The translations under genes were made by a program, and so were the position numbers. A stretch of 64,000 nt of DNA from Gloeocapsa sp. UFS-A4-WI-NPMV-4B04 (GTDB lineage Bacteria; Cyanobacteriota; Cyanobacteriia; Cyanobacteriales; Chroococcidiopsidaceae): positions 35,040-99,039 of the forward strand of contig JAHHHE010000001.1 of assembly GCA_019359535.1 (NCBI GenBank). The letters are read 5' to 3'. Position 1 is the first letter of the stretch, and each line of letters begins with the position of its first letter. Below the pieces are notes generated by a model. The model was not told the DNA's origin, did no database searches, and saw only the letters and a program-made list of their open reading frames with translations. Of the stretch, positions 18,379 through 29,400 are shown piece after piece.

Positions 18379-21300
18379 TGAACTAAGTCCTTTTCAGCTA
18401 ACATTTGGTTGAGTAGTGCATCGACCTCTTGATCGGAAAGGGAATTCAGTTTTGTTAACTTCTGTTGGGCATTTTCCGGCTCAATTCTGGCAATAGTATT
18501 GATACTGTTGTTTTCTGCCTCAGTTTGGCTCTGTTGTACTGCTAAAGCTTGGTCAGCTACAGTAGGAGTTTCAAAGAGGCGGCGGATTGACATCTCTATA
18601 TCGAAAACTTTACGCAACCGAGAAATGACCTGAGTTGCTAACAGTGAGTCTCCACCTAATTCAAAAAAGTCGTCCTCTATGCCTATCTGCTGAATACCAA
18701 GGAGTTGTTGCCAGATGTTGGCAACTGTTTGTTCAACCTGATTACGAGGAGCAACGTAAGCATTCCTAAGATTAGGGCGCGGATGGCTTGGTTGAGAGAA
18801 ATCTGTTGGCGCTAATGTGTCTGCCAGAAATACTAGTTCTTCTAGCGAATTGAAAGAATGGTTTTGCGCGATCGCAGTTTGGAGTTCTTGGGTTGACACA
18901 ATAATCTGAGGCAATCCACTTTGGAGAATGCGACTAAAGGCATCTGCACCCTCTTGAGGTAATATTCCTGTTTTGAGACTTTCTTCATGCTTTTGTTTGA
19001 ACTGATCGGGGATAGCAGTCTCTACAGCCATTCCTACTTCTTGCCAGGTATCCCAGTTAATTGATACGGTCAATCTTTCAGATCGTGAAGCACGCAGCGC
19101 GATCGCATCTAGAAAGGCATTAGCCGCGCAATAGTCTATCTGTCCAACTCCACCTAGTATGGAACTTAGAGATGAACACAGCACCAAAAAATCTAGATTG
19201 ATATTCTGGAAAACTTTTTCTAATACCAGTGTTCCCGCTACTTTTGGATTCAACACACTGGAGGCAATTTCCGGCGTTTTGAGTTGAATCACACCGCCAC
19301 CAGCAATCCCAGCTGTGTGGATGACACCATGAATCTGACCAAATCGTTCTAAACTTTGGGCGATCGCCTGAAGTATTTGTTGCTCGTTAGTGACATCTGC
19401 ACTAATAGCTAAAACCTCCGCCCCCAAGTCTTCTAGTGCCTGGATTTTCCTCAGCTGACGGCTGACTTTATCTTGCTCGTCATGAGTCGTTAGCCATTGT
19501 AACCACTGACTTCTTTCAGGTAGACGTGATCGCCCAATCAAAATTAGTTTAGCCTTTACCTTCTGTGCCAGGTATTCCGCCAGCACCAAGCCAATACCTC
19601 CTAGTCCACCAGTAATGAGATAAACTCCTTGTTCTCTCAACCCAGCATAGGAGCGCTCTAAACGGACAGGCTGAAAAATTTGCACCCAGCGACGATTCCC
19701 CCGATAGGCAACTACATTCTCAGTTGTTGATGGTGCTGTAAATTCCCTGATTAAACAAGTTATCAGTTTCTTTGATAGCGTTCCGGTAGGAATTACAAGA
19801 TCGAAGCTACAACAAGTAATGTTGGGATATTCCTGGGGAATTACCTTACACGCGCCTAAAACTGTTGCCTTCTGGGGACATAATATCTCGTCACCTGTTA
19901 CGTCGTGGACATTGCTAGTGACAACCATCAACTTTACAGGCGCAGTAATATTCTGTTTTCCCAATGCTTGTGCTAAGAAAAGCAAACTGTAAAAGCCTAG
20001 ATATTGCTCATCAAAACAGTCCCTGCTTTCTGCCTTTTCATTCGGTGTAACACTCCAAAAATGGGCGATCGCTGAGAAAGTGAAATTGCGATCGCGCAGT
20101 GCTTGAATTAAGGCATCATAGTCTTCGCGTCGTTGGGGATTAATTGTATACAGGCGATCGCTGACTTGAGTAAACTGCTCACCTGCGATCGCCGTAATTA
20201 CATCCTCACCCTGTTGTCGCAGTCGTTTCGCTACTTCTGAACCGACTCCATAGGCATCCTCAAAAACCAACCAGTTAGATTTTTGTGCCAGTTCTCCGCC
20301 TTGAGACACTCCTAACGGTACAGATTCTTGCCAAACTAGGACATAAAACCAGTCAGCAATATCCGGCTTTTTCCTTAATGAAGTTGCAGGTAATCCTTCT
20401 ACCTCCTGCCTTCCTTCTAACTTCCCTTCAATCCAGTAACGTTGCCGCTCAAAAGGATACGTTGGCAAAGGCAGGCGATAACGCCGTTCATTAGCATAAC
20501 CAGCCCAGTTAATTGACACTCCCAACAGCCAAAGCCGTCCCAAAGTATTGAGTAAAAATGCTACATCCGACTGTTGCTCCTGCGGATGACGCAGCGAAGT
20601 CAGCGCCACCAGTTGAGCGTGATGCTGTTTAGCAAAGGTACTTAAAGTCCGCCCAGATCCAACCTCCAATAGAATTCGTGGCTGTTTGAGCAACTCAGCG
20701 ATTCCGGCACTAAAGCGTACTGGTTGCCGTAGATGCCTTGCCCAATAGTTAGGATCTGTCGCTTCCGTCGCTGTAATCCAAGTCCCACTGACATTAGACA
20801 CGAAAGGAATTTGCGGGGGGTTCAGCTTAAGTTGGCGTAACGACTCAGTGAATCGCTCCATAATCGGTTCCATCATCTGGGAATGAAAAGCATGAGACGT
20901 ATGCAACCGCCGACAGCCTATATCTTTTGCTATTAGCTGCTGTTGCAATTCATTCATTGCCTCACAGGAACCTGAAACCACACATAAAGAAGGACTATTG
21001 CTGGCAGCTAGAGCAAGTTCCTTCCCTAACAAAGGTAGAATCTCTGACTCAGAAAGTTGGACGGAGAGCATAGCGCCACTGGGGAGTTGCTGCATTAGCC
21101 GTCCCCTAGTAGCTACTAGCACTAAGGCATCCTCTAGAGAGAAAACTCCCGCCAAAGTTGCCGCTACATATTCCCCAATGCTGTGACCAATCATTGCTGC
21201 TGGACGTACCCCCCACGCCATCCACAACTTAGCTAGTGCGTACTCAATTACAAATAGTGCTGGCTGGGTAATAGCAGTTTGTTGTAGTTGCTGTGCAGCT

Positions 21301-23108
21301 TTTTCAGCCTCTGCCTCACTTGGATACAACACTGTACGCAGATCTATTCCCAAGTGCGGTTTTAGCTGTTCGCAACAATAATCAATTTGTTCGCTAAAGG
21401 TAGGTTCACTTTCATAGAGTTCCCACGCCATATTCACGTACTGCGCCCCTTGGGGGGAAAACATAAATACAATCGGGTGATTCGCTGACGCGACAGCTTC
21501 GCTAACGCCTGGTTCTTGAAAGTGGGTGAATCCTTCTGAAGATAGCGCCTGTACAGCATCGTTAAGGTCTTGACATACTAGCATTCGGCGATAATCAAAA
21601 GCTCTACGACCGACTTGCAGAGTATGAGCAACATCAGCTAGATTCACATCAGGATGGTGTTGGAGATAATCAGCTAAATTCGTTGTGGCAGTTTCTAGGG
21701 CAGAATTAGTCTTAGCAGAGAGTACCAGCAGTTGATATCTCCTTTGCTGCTCTGCTGCTCTGCTGCTCTGCTTTTCTACATTAGGGGCTTCTTCAAGAAT
21801 CACATGGGCATTAGTCCCCCCAATGCCGAAAGAACTAACTCCCGCACGGCGAGGCATATCGTTTACCTTCCACTCGGCAAGGGAACTATTAACGTAAAAA
21901 GGACTGTTGGCGAAATCTATTTGAGGATTGGGTTGCTTAAAGTGCAAACTCGGTGGTATCTGCTTGTGCTTGAGTGCTAGGACAGTTTTGATCAAGCTCG
22001 TCACTCCCGCAGCTGCATCCAAATGTCCGATATTTGTTTTTACTGAACCGATCGCACAAAAGTTATTTTTCTGGGTACTAGCACGAAAAGCTTGTGTGAG
22101 GGCGGCGATTTCAATCGGATCTCCTAGCGGTGTTCCTGTTCCGTGAGCCTCAATGTAAGTAATTGTCTCTGGTTCAACCTCAGCAATCGCTTGCGCTGTT
22201 CTAATCACCTTAGCTTGGCTGTCTATCCGGGGTGAAGTGTAGCTAACTTTGTTTGATCCATCGTTATTAATAGCAGAACCTTTAATTACAGCAGAAATAG
22301 TATCTTTATCTGCTAAGGCATCTTCTAATCTTTTCAAAACTACAATGCCCACACCTTCACCGCCCACAGTACCCCGTGCTTGAGCATCAAAGGCGCGGCA
22401 ATGCCCGTCAGGAGAAGCAATTCCGCCGTCTTGGTAAAGATAGCCAGTTTTGCGGAATGCACTAATAGAAACACCACCAGCCAAAGCTAGATCGCATTCG
22501 CCATTCAGCAAGCTTTGACAAGCTAAGTGAACAGCAACTAATGAAGTTGAACAGGCGGTTTGCACTGTGTAACTCGGTCCTTCTAAGTTAAGTTTGTAAG
22601 AGACCCGAGTAGTAAGGAAATCTTTATCACCGCCAATTTCAAGTTGGTTAAGATCGACACTATCTCTGATTTTTGGATTTAAATAAATATTGAGTAAATA
22701 ACTGCTTAGGCTAGCTCCAGCGTAAACACCAATTGCCCCAGAGTAAGTTTCAGAATTGTAGCCAGCATTTTCTAAAGCTGACCAAGCACACTCTAAAAAA
22801 ATGCGGTGTTGCGGATCGGTAATTTCTGCTTCTCTAGGATTGAAGCCAAAAAACCCAGCATCAAATAATTCTACATCTTCTAATACAGCCCCTGCTTTTA
22901 CATAATTTGGGTCATTTATGACATTTGCGTCTATCCTTGAAGCTAATAGTTCTTCATCAGTAAAAAAAGAAATTGACTCGACACCATTTTGCAAATTCAG
23001 CCAAAATTCATCAATATTTTTCGCTCCAGGAAAGCGTCCATCCATACCAATAATTGCTATCTCTGAACCATTTAGTGATAATCCATTCATTTTTATTGCT
23101 CTCCTCAA
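18375..23108 (-). CDS. Type I PKS KS-AT-KR-ACP
   Basis: 1577 aa; KS TACSTSLVAVH, EAHGTGTPLGDP; AT GHSIGEYVAAT, SHAFHS (malonyl-type); KR YLITGGLGGIGLVLAEYLA; ACP FFELGGDSLLATQ. Confidence 0.93.
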   Translation of the reverse strand: MRRAIKMNGLSLNGSEIAIIGMDGRFPGAKNIDEFWLNLQNGVESISFFTDEELLASRIDANVINDPNYVKAGAVLEDVELFDAGFFGFNPREAEITDPQHRIFLECAWSALENAGYNSETYSGAIGVYAGASLSSYLLNIYLNPKIRDSVDLNQLEIGGDKDFLTTRVSYKLNLEGPSYTVQTACSTSLVAVHLACQSLLNGECDLALAGGVSISAFRKTGYLYQDGGIASPDGHCRAFDAQARGTVGGEGVGIVVLKRLEDALADKDTISAVIKGSAINNDGSNKVSYTSPRIDSQAKVIRTAQAIAEVEPETITYIEAHGTGTPLGDPIEIAALTQAFRASTQKNNFCAIGSVKTNIGHLDAAAGVTSLIKTVLALKHKQIPPSLHFKQPNPQIDFANSPFYVNSSLAEWKVNDMPRRAGVSSFGIGGTNAHVILEEAPNVEKQSSRAAEQQRRYQLLVLSAKTNSALETATTNLADYLQHHPDVNLADVAHTLQVGRRAFDYRRMLVCQDLNDAVQALSSEGFTHFQEPGVSEAVASANHPIVFMFSPQGAQYVNMAWELYESEPTFSEQIDYCCEQLKPHLGIDLRTVLYPSEAEAEKAAQQLQQTAITQPALFVIEYALAKLWMAWGVRPAAMIGHSIGEYVAATLAGVFSLEDALVLVATRGRLMQQLPSGAMLSVQLSESEILPLLGKELALAASNSPSLCVVSGSCEAMNELQQQLIAKDIGCRRLHTSHAFHSQMMEPIMERFTESLRQLKLNPPQIPFVSNVSGTWITATEATDPNYWARHLRQPVRFSAGIAELLKQPRILLEVGSGRTLSTFAKQHHAQLVALTSLRHPQEQQSDVAFLLNTLGRLWLLGVSINWAGYANERRYRLPLPTYPFERQRYWIEGKLEGRQEVEGLPATSLRKKPDIADWFYVLVWQESVPLGVSQGGELAQKSNWLVFEDAYGVGSEVAKRLRQQGEDVITAIAGEQFTQVSDRLYTINPQRREDYDALIQALRDRNFTFSAIAHFWSVTPNEKAESRDCFDEQYLGFYSLLFLAQALGKQNITAPVKLMVVTSNVHDVTGDEILCPQKATVLGACKVIPQEYPNITCCSFDLVIPTGTLSKKLITCLIREFTAPSTTENVVAYRGNRRWVQIFQPVRLERSYAGLREQGVYLITGGLGGIGLVLAEYLAQKVKAKLILIGRSRLPERSQWLQWLTTHDEQDKVSRQLRKIQALEDLGAEVLAISADVTNEQQILQAIAQSLERFGQIHGVIHTAGIAGGGVIQLKTPEIASSVLNPKVAGTLVLEKVFQNINLDFLVLCSSLSSILGGVGQIDYCAANAFLDAIALRASRSERLTVSINWDTWQEVGMAVETAIPDQFKQKHEESLKTGILPQEGADAFSRILQSGLPQIIVSTQELQTAIAQNHSFNSLEELVFLADTLAPTDFSQPSHPRPNLRNAYVAPRNQVEQTVANIWQQLLGIQQIGIEDDFFELGGDSLLATQVISRLRKVFDIEMSIRRLFETPTVADQALAVQQSQTEAENNSINTIARIEPENAQQKLTKLNSLSDQEVDALLNQMLAEKDLVQ

Positions 23109-26100
23109 TTATTTCTAATTGAATGCATTTTTTGTAGACGTTTTTTTTGTTTATTCTTGTCGTATTTGATTTTCTCTAAATTAATATCAACTTCAGCGAA
23201 TGATGTTTTGATGTTAGCTTGACCAAAGTAATTTGCTAAAGAATTAATAGTTGGATATCTAAACATTTCAACTATAGATAAGTCGGTTTTAAATATCTCC
23301 CGCAATTGGCTATTAACCTTTAGCATGAGCAACGAATGACCACCAATTTCAAAGAAATTATCGTGGATGCCTACTTTTGCGATATTGAGAACCTGTTGCC
23401 AAACAGTAGCGATCGCTTGTTCGACCTCAGTTTGGGGCATAGCATGGGCAACTTCTACCTCTGAGCGAACTGACGGTACAGGTAGCGATCGCCTGTCAAC
23501 TTTGCCACTAGGCGTTAGTGGTAAGGCGGCAATCTGCACGAAAACAGCAGGAATCATGTATGGAGGTAACTTCTCGCTGAGGAAACGGCGTAAGTCACTG
23601 GTAGTAGGTGCTAACTGTTGCCTAGCAACTACATAAGCAACAAGGCGCTTGTCACTTGGTACATCTTCCCTAGCGGCGATCGCGGTTTCTTTTACCTCTG
23701 GGTGTTGGCTCAGTACAGTTTCAATCTCGCCAATTTCTATGCGGAAGCCGCGACTCTTCACTTGCTCGTCAGTGCGCCCCAGAAATTCGATGTTCCCATC
23801 TGGCAGATAGCGTACTAAATCCCCTGTTTTGTACAATCGCGCCCCTAATTGAGTGCTGAAAGGGTGGGGAATAAACTTCTGTGCAGTCAGTTCTGGGCGG
23901 TTAAGGTAGCCCCTAGCGAGGTTAACACCACTGATATAAAGTTCGCCAGCAACTCCGATTGGTACTGGTTTTAGGCATCGATCTAGTACATAAGTTTGGA
24001 CATTAGAAATGGCGCGTCCAATCGGTAGTTTTGAGAATATATCTGCTGCCAATTTGTACGTTGTTGCTACTACAGTGGTTTCCGTAGGACCGTAGGTGTT
24101 GACTAAAGTGCTGTTACCTGCGTACTTTTGCCAAGTTATGACTCGTTCCCCCAGCGCTTGTTCACCGCCAATAATTACCAAACGCAATGATTGGGGTAAT
24201 ACCAAGTCTGCTGTAGCTAAATCCTCAGTTAATTCATGCCAGTATGCTGTTGGCAAATCCAGCACTGTCAAAGCTAGATCGCGGCATTTTTGCTCAAATC
24301 TAGACCCGGAACTTAACATTTCATCAGTACGTAGTACCAGCGTCGCTCCACAACTCAAACAAGGGTAGATTTCTTCAGCCGCAGCATCGAAACTGATAGA
24401 GGCAAACTGGAGAATGCGATCACGCTGAGTTAAAGCATAGGTAGCGATCGCTGTCTTGGTAAAATTCACCAAAGAATGATGTTGAATCATCACTCCTTTA
24501 GGTCTGCCTGTGGAACCGGATGTGTAGATTACATAAGCTAAATTTTCTGGTGTAACACCACCAACGCGATTCTCCCGACTTTCTCGTGAGATTAGCCCCC
24601 ATTCTGCATCCAAGCATATCCGCGTCCCCTGTTCAGGTAGTCCTGCGACTAACTTTTCTTGAGTCAGCAGCACGGAAATTTGGGCATCCTCCACCATAAA
24701 AGCCAATCGCTGCGACGGATACGTGGGGTCTAATGGCAAATAAGCTCCACCTGCTTTCAGGATGCCTAAAAGTCCTACCACCATTTCTAAAGAACGCTCC
24801 ACACAGAGTCCCACCAGTACCTCTGGTTTCACTCCCACCGACTGAAGATAGTGCGCCAGCTGGTTTGCCCTAGCATTGAGTTCGTGGTAGGTCAGTTGCT
24901 GATCTTCAAAAACCACTGCAACTGCATCAGGTGTCCGTTCCACCTGTGCCTCAAATAGCTCGTGGATAGACAAATCAAGCCGCAAGTCATGAGTCCTGAT
25001 AAATTCTTCATTTCCCCCTGCCCCCTGCTCCCTGCCTTCACTCCACTCCATCAACAGCTGATATCGTTGATCTACTGTTAACAGTGACAATTCCTCCAGA
25101 CGCTGGTGAGGATTGGCAACGATGCTTTCCAATACATTCTGCAAATGCCCCAGCATCCTAGTAACGGTAGCCGTGTCGAAGCGGTGGCAAGAGTACGCCA
25201 TGCTAAAAGAAAATTCTGCTCCTACCTCTACAGTTAACTCCAAGGGATAATTTGTTTTTTGAAAACCATCAACGCTGCGAATTTGCAGATTTTCAATTTG
25301 TCCTTGTAAGGAAAGATCTAGAGGGTAGTTCTCAAATACCAAAAGAGTCTCAAACAACGGTACACCCCTTGGAACTTCACTCCACCCCTGAACCTCTACG
25401 AGTGGACTGTATTCGTACTGCTGCGACTCAAGTTGTTGAGCTTGAATTTGCTTTAGCCAAGGTAGCAAGAACTCTTCAGAATTCACCTGAACTCGCACTG
25501 GTAAGGTGTTGATAAAGTTTCCTACCATAGACTCGACATTGATCAAGCTATACGGGCGGCCGGAAACAGCTGCTCCAAAAACAATGTCTAATTCACTGCT
25601 ATAACAACTCAGAAGCAAAGCCCATGCTCCCTGGATTAAGATATTTGGGGTCAGATGTTGCTGCTGTGCTAGGGACTTCAGTGCTGTTGTTGTAGCTACT
25701 GATAGCTTAGTTTTTTGCTGCTCATAACTTGCTTCTTGGTTAGGTAACTGACCCGGATTTTGGTCTACCCACAGCTGCGTCGGAGCGGTGAAATTTTTAA
25801 GCTTCTCCCGCCAGAACGCCTCGGCTTGAGACAAGTTCTGCTGCTGTAGCCAAGCGATGTAGTCTCGATAAGGACGAGGTTGTGCTAAAAACAGACTTTC
25901 ACTTTGGCAAAAGGCTTTGTAGTAGGAAATAACTTCCTGAAAGATTAAGGGCAAAGACCAGCCATCAAGCAGTAAATGGTGATGACTCCAAATGAAGTGA
26001 TAGGTAGCTTCAGCTATCTGAATCAAAGTAAAGCGCATTAACGGTGCTTTGGATAGTTCAAAGCCGCGTTGGTCTTCCTGTAGTAAAGTTTCTAGTTGTT

Positions 26101-26404
26101 CTTGTTGCTCAATTGCGGAGAACTGCTGCCAGTCTTGATATTCCCAAGGGATATTTACCTCCCGAACTACTACCTGAATTGGCTTCTCCAGTCCTTCCCA
26201 TACGAAAGCAGTGCGTAATACTGGATGTCTAGCTATTACCTGTTGCCAAGCTTGAGCGAATGCTGATACATCTAAGTTTCCATGCAAGTCAAACCTAAGT
26301 TGATCGATATATACGCCGGATGTTGGTGCTAACAAACTATGGAATAGCATCCCCTCTTGCATCGGAGATAAAGGATAAGCATCTTCAATATTTTTTCTGT
26401 TCAT
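23105..26404 (-). CDS. NRPS C-A-T (A-domain specificity not assigned)
   Basis: 1099 aa; C: SHHHLLLDGWS; A: YVIYTSGSTGRPKG, SFDAAAEEIY, VLDLPTAYW, VIIGGEQA, NTYGPTETTVV; T: FFEIGGHSLLMLK. Confidence 0.92.
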   Translation of the reverse strand: MNRKNIEDAYPLSPMQEGMLFHSLLAPTSGVYIDQLRFDLHGNLDVSAFAQAWQQVIARHPVLRTAFVWEGLEKPIQVVVREVNIPWEYQDWQQFSAIEQQEQLETLLQEDQRGFELSKAPLMRFTLIQIAEATYHFIWSHHHLLLDGWSLPLIFQEVISYYKAFCQSESLFLAQPRPYRDYIAWLQQQNLSQAEAFWREKLKNFTAPTQLWVDQNPGQLPNQEASYEQQKTKLSVATTTALKSLAQQQHLTPNILIQGAWALLLSCYSSELDIVFGAAVSGRPYSLINVESMVGNFINTLPVRVQVNSEEFLLPWLKQIQAQQLESQQYEYSPLVEVQGWSEVPRGVPLFETLLVFENYPLDLSLQGQIENLQIRSVDGFQKTNYPLELTVEVGAEFSFSMAYSCHRFDTATVTRMLGHLQNVLESIVANPHQRLEELSLLTVDQRYQLLMEWSEGREQGAGGNEEFIRTHDLRLDLSIHELFEAQVERTPDAVAVVFEDQQLTYHELNARANQLAHYLQSVGVKPEVLVGLCVERSLEMVVGLLGILKAGGAYLPLDPTYPSQRLAFMVEDAQISVLLTQEKLVAGLPEQGTRICLDAEWGLISRESRENRVGGVTPENLAYVIYTSGSTGRPKGVMIQHHSLVNFTKTAIATYALTQRDRILQFASISFDAAAEEIYPCLSCGATLVLRTDEMLSSGSRFEQKCRDLALTVLDLPTAYWHELTEDLATADLVLPQSLRLVIIGGEQALGERVITWQKYAGNSTLVNTYGPTETTVVATTYKLAADIFSKLPIGRAISNVQTYVLDRCLKPVPIGVAGELYISGVNLARGYLNRPELTAQKFIPHPFSTQLGARLYKTGDLVRYLPDGNIEFLGRTDEQVKSRGFRIEIGEIETVLSQHPEVKETAIAAREDVPSDKRLVAYVVARQQLAPTTSDLRRFLSEKLPPYMIPAVFVQIAALPLTPSGKVDRRSLPVPSVRSEVEVAHAMPQTEVEQAIATVWQQVLNIAKVGIHDNFFEIGGHSLLMLKVNSQLREIFKTDLSIVEMFRYPTINSLANYFGQANIKTSFAEVDINLEKIKYDKNKQKKRLQKMHSIRNN

Positions 26405-26456
26405 AGTTAAGAGTAAAAAATAGTTTTAAATTGAAGAGAAAAGTAGTTGTAATTAA

Positions 26457-29400
26457 TCAAAACTGAATCTTGCTTAGAGCCTCTTCAAGTTCTTCTTCAT
26501 TAAGCTGCACGAGGGAAAAGTCTGAAGGTGTGTATTCGCTGACTGATTGCTGCTCAACTTGAATAGAACCAGTTATGCTAGCCACAGCAGCTAACTCAGC
26601 GATCGCTTGGTACTCAAAAATTTGCTTGGGTGTAATCTTTAGACCTGCTTGATTCGCTTTGGCGATAATCTGAATACTGAGAATCGAATCTCCACCTAAT
26701 TCAAAGAAGTTATCGTGGATACCCACTTGCTCCACACCAAGAACTTCAATCCAGATTTGGGTCAATTTTTCTTCAGTGGAGTTACGAGGAGGAACAAAGG
26801 TTGCTTCTAGTTCTGGTCTAGCTATGTCGGGAACCGGAAGTGATCGCCGATCTACTTTACCGTTGGGCAGCAAAGGTAAAGTATCCAGCATCATAAACAC
26901 TGAGGGAATCATGTAGTCTGGTAGCCGCTCTTTTAGGTAGCTGCGAAACTGGGGGAGCAACTGGCGAGTCAACTGCTGCTGTAAAGGATTATTGGCATAA
27001 GCACTCCAAGGTTTAAGCTCAATTTCCTCTGGGAATTCGGCTTTATCCGTATTTGTGCGCTGCAAGAGGACATCATAGTTACCATCGGTTCTGGAGTTCG
27101 ACCAGTTAATATCAATGAAATAGGGGAAGTCACAGCTCAAAGCCCATAAATTTTCCGGATCTACTCCCTCCCCGACAACGCTTGGTAGCAGCATCTGGAG
27201 GTCGCCCACTGTCTGAACATCATCTGCCGCCAACAGTTCTACAGTCTTGACATCTGGTAAAATTCGTGCATTCGGTACTCGCCGCAGTCTGAGTATCTCT
27301 GGCTCGGCTGTCAACAATTGGCGAACAGAGTCCAGGGTTAATTGCTGCTCCTGCCAGTCTAAGCTAGGAAGTGGAGAAGAATTGATCTGCTCCCTCTGCT
27401 CCCCTACACCTACATGGAGAATTACGTCATAGCGGAACTTAGTTAGTTCATTAGAGTAGCAACCCCGCTTCGGCTGAATCTGGACGCGCTCGATCTGGGG
27501 AAGATGCTGTTTGAAGGCGCTAAAGAAAGCTGGGTCAATTACTAATTCTTGCTCAATCGCAATGCGTCTTTTGATACGCTGCTGTAACTGTTCTAAGGAT
27601 AAAGATGTGGGGGCTTGATGCAGCTGAACTGAGGCATGAAAAGCCTCTAAAAGCGGTAAGCTGCGGATATCTCCTAGAAAAATAAAACCCCCAGGCTGCA
27701 CCAGATTAACCACGCCTTCTAAAACGCGCAGCAAATAACTAATGCTAGGGAAATACTGCACCACAGAATTGATAATGACAGTATCGAAGGTTGCTACTTC
27801 TAACCCAGCAAAGTTGTCAGCCATCCTTGGGAGTAGCTGTACCTGCGGTATTGATTCCAGCCGTTCTAATACGTTTTGGGTGTAGCGCAGTGCTGCTGTT
27901 GAAAAATCTGTGCCGCAGTATTGGGTACAGTGAGGAGCGATGGGGAACAAAAGTAACCCAGTACCACAACCAATTTCTAATACACGGGTTGGGTTTAAGG
28001 ATAAAATTCTTTCTGCCGTGCGATCGCGCCACTCGCGCATTTGAGGTTCTGCTAGCGGTAATCCGGTGTAACTACTATCCCAACCACGAATATTAAAGGT
28101 TGGGTCTGGGATTTGCTCGAAGTTCTCGCTATCATAAATTGTCTGCCACTGAGAAACTTGCTCTTGCTCTAATTGAGTTGGTAATTCCGCCTCGCTTTGA
28201 TAGTGAAGATTCTGGACTACATAAGCTACTAACCGCTTCTCTCCATGTGAGTCTTGGCAAGCGCTCACTACTGTCTCGCTAACGGCTGGATGTTGACTCA
28301 GCGTAGCTTCAATTTCTCCGACTTCAATCCGATAACCCCGGATTTTCTCCTGATAGTCAATGCGTCCGCGAAAGTCAATATTGCCATCAGGAAGCCAACG
28401 CGCTAAATCACCAGTTTGATAAAGCCTTGCTCCTGGTTCAACACTAAACGGATGCGGGACAAATTTGGCAGCAGTCAACTGGGGGCGATCGCAATATCCT
28501 CTCGCCAACCCCACACCACCGATGTATAATTCCCCAAAAACTCCAATTGGCACTTGTTGTAAGTGGGAATCTAAAATATAAATTTGGGTATTGACAAATG
28601 GTCGTCCAATCGGGACTAACTGCTCAACTGGCAGATGCACAGAAGCAGTTTCAAAATACGAACTATCTATAGTAGCTTCAGTCAAACCAAAAGAATTGAT
28701 TAAGCGTGTCTTTAAACCACACAACTGCCGGAATCTTTTGTACTCCTCGACGTACCAGCTATCAGAACCACAAATCAGCAGCCGCATAAAGTCAAGACGC
28801 TGGTTACTTTCTTCTAGGTACTGAATTAAGTTCCGCAGCACGACTGGCACAAATTCTGCACAGTCAACTTGTTCTTGACACATGAATTCGTAAAGTTCTT
28901 CGGGAGCTAGCAATAGCTCGCGGGGACACAAAACTAACTTGCCACCAGAGCAAAGCGATCGCACAACGTCCCCGGAAAACACATCGAAGGAAAAGCTAGC
29001 CATTTGCAAGTGACAGGTGAGCGATCGCAGTTGATAAGCTTGCTCCCAACTGCAATAAGCATTCACCAAGCTTTGATGAGCGATCATCACTCCTTTAGAC
29101 TTACCAGTAGAACCAGAAGTGTATATTACATAAGCGAGGTTTTGGGGTGTCACACTGCTGTGGGGATTTTCCTGCTTTTGGTGCGCTAGCAATTCCCACT
29201 TGGTATCGAGGCAAATCACTTGTGCTACCTGCTGGGGTAACTTTGGCAGCAGAGATTGTTGTGTTAGCAGCACTGACACTTGGGCATCTGACAACATGAA
29301 TGCCTTGCGCTCTTGAGGATAGGTAGGATCTAAAGGTACATAAGCGCCACCTGCTTTGAGAATGCCTAGTATCCCTACGACCATTTCTAGAGAACGCTCA

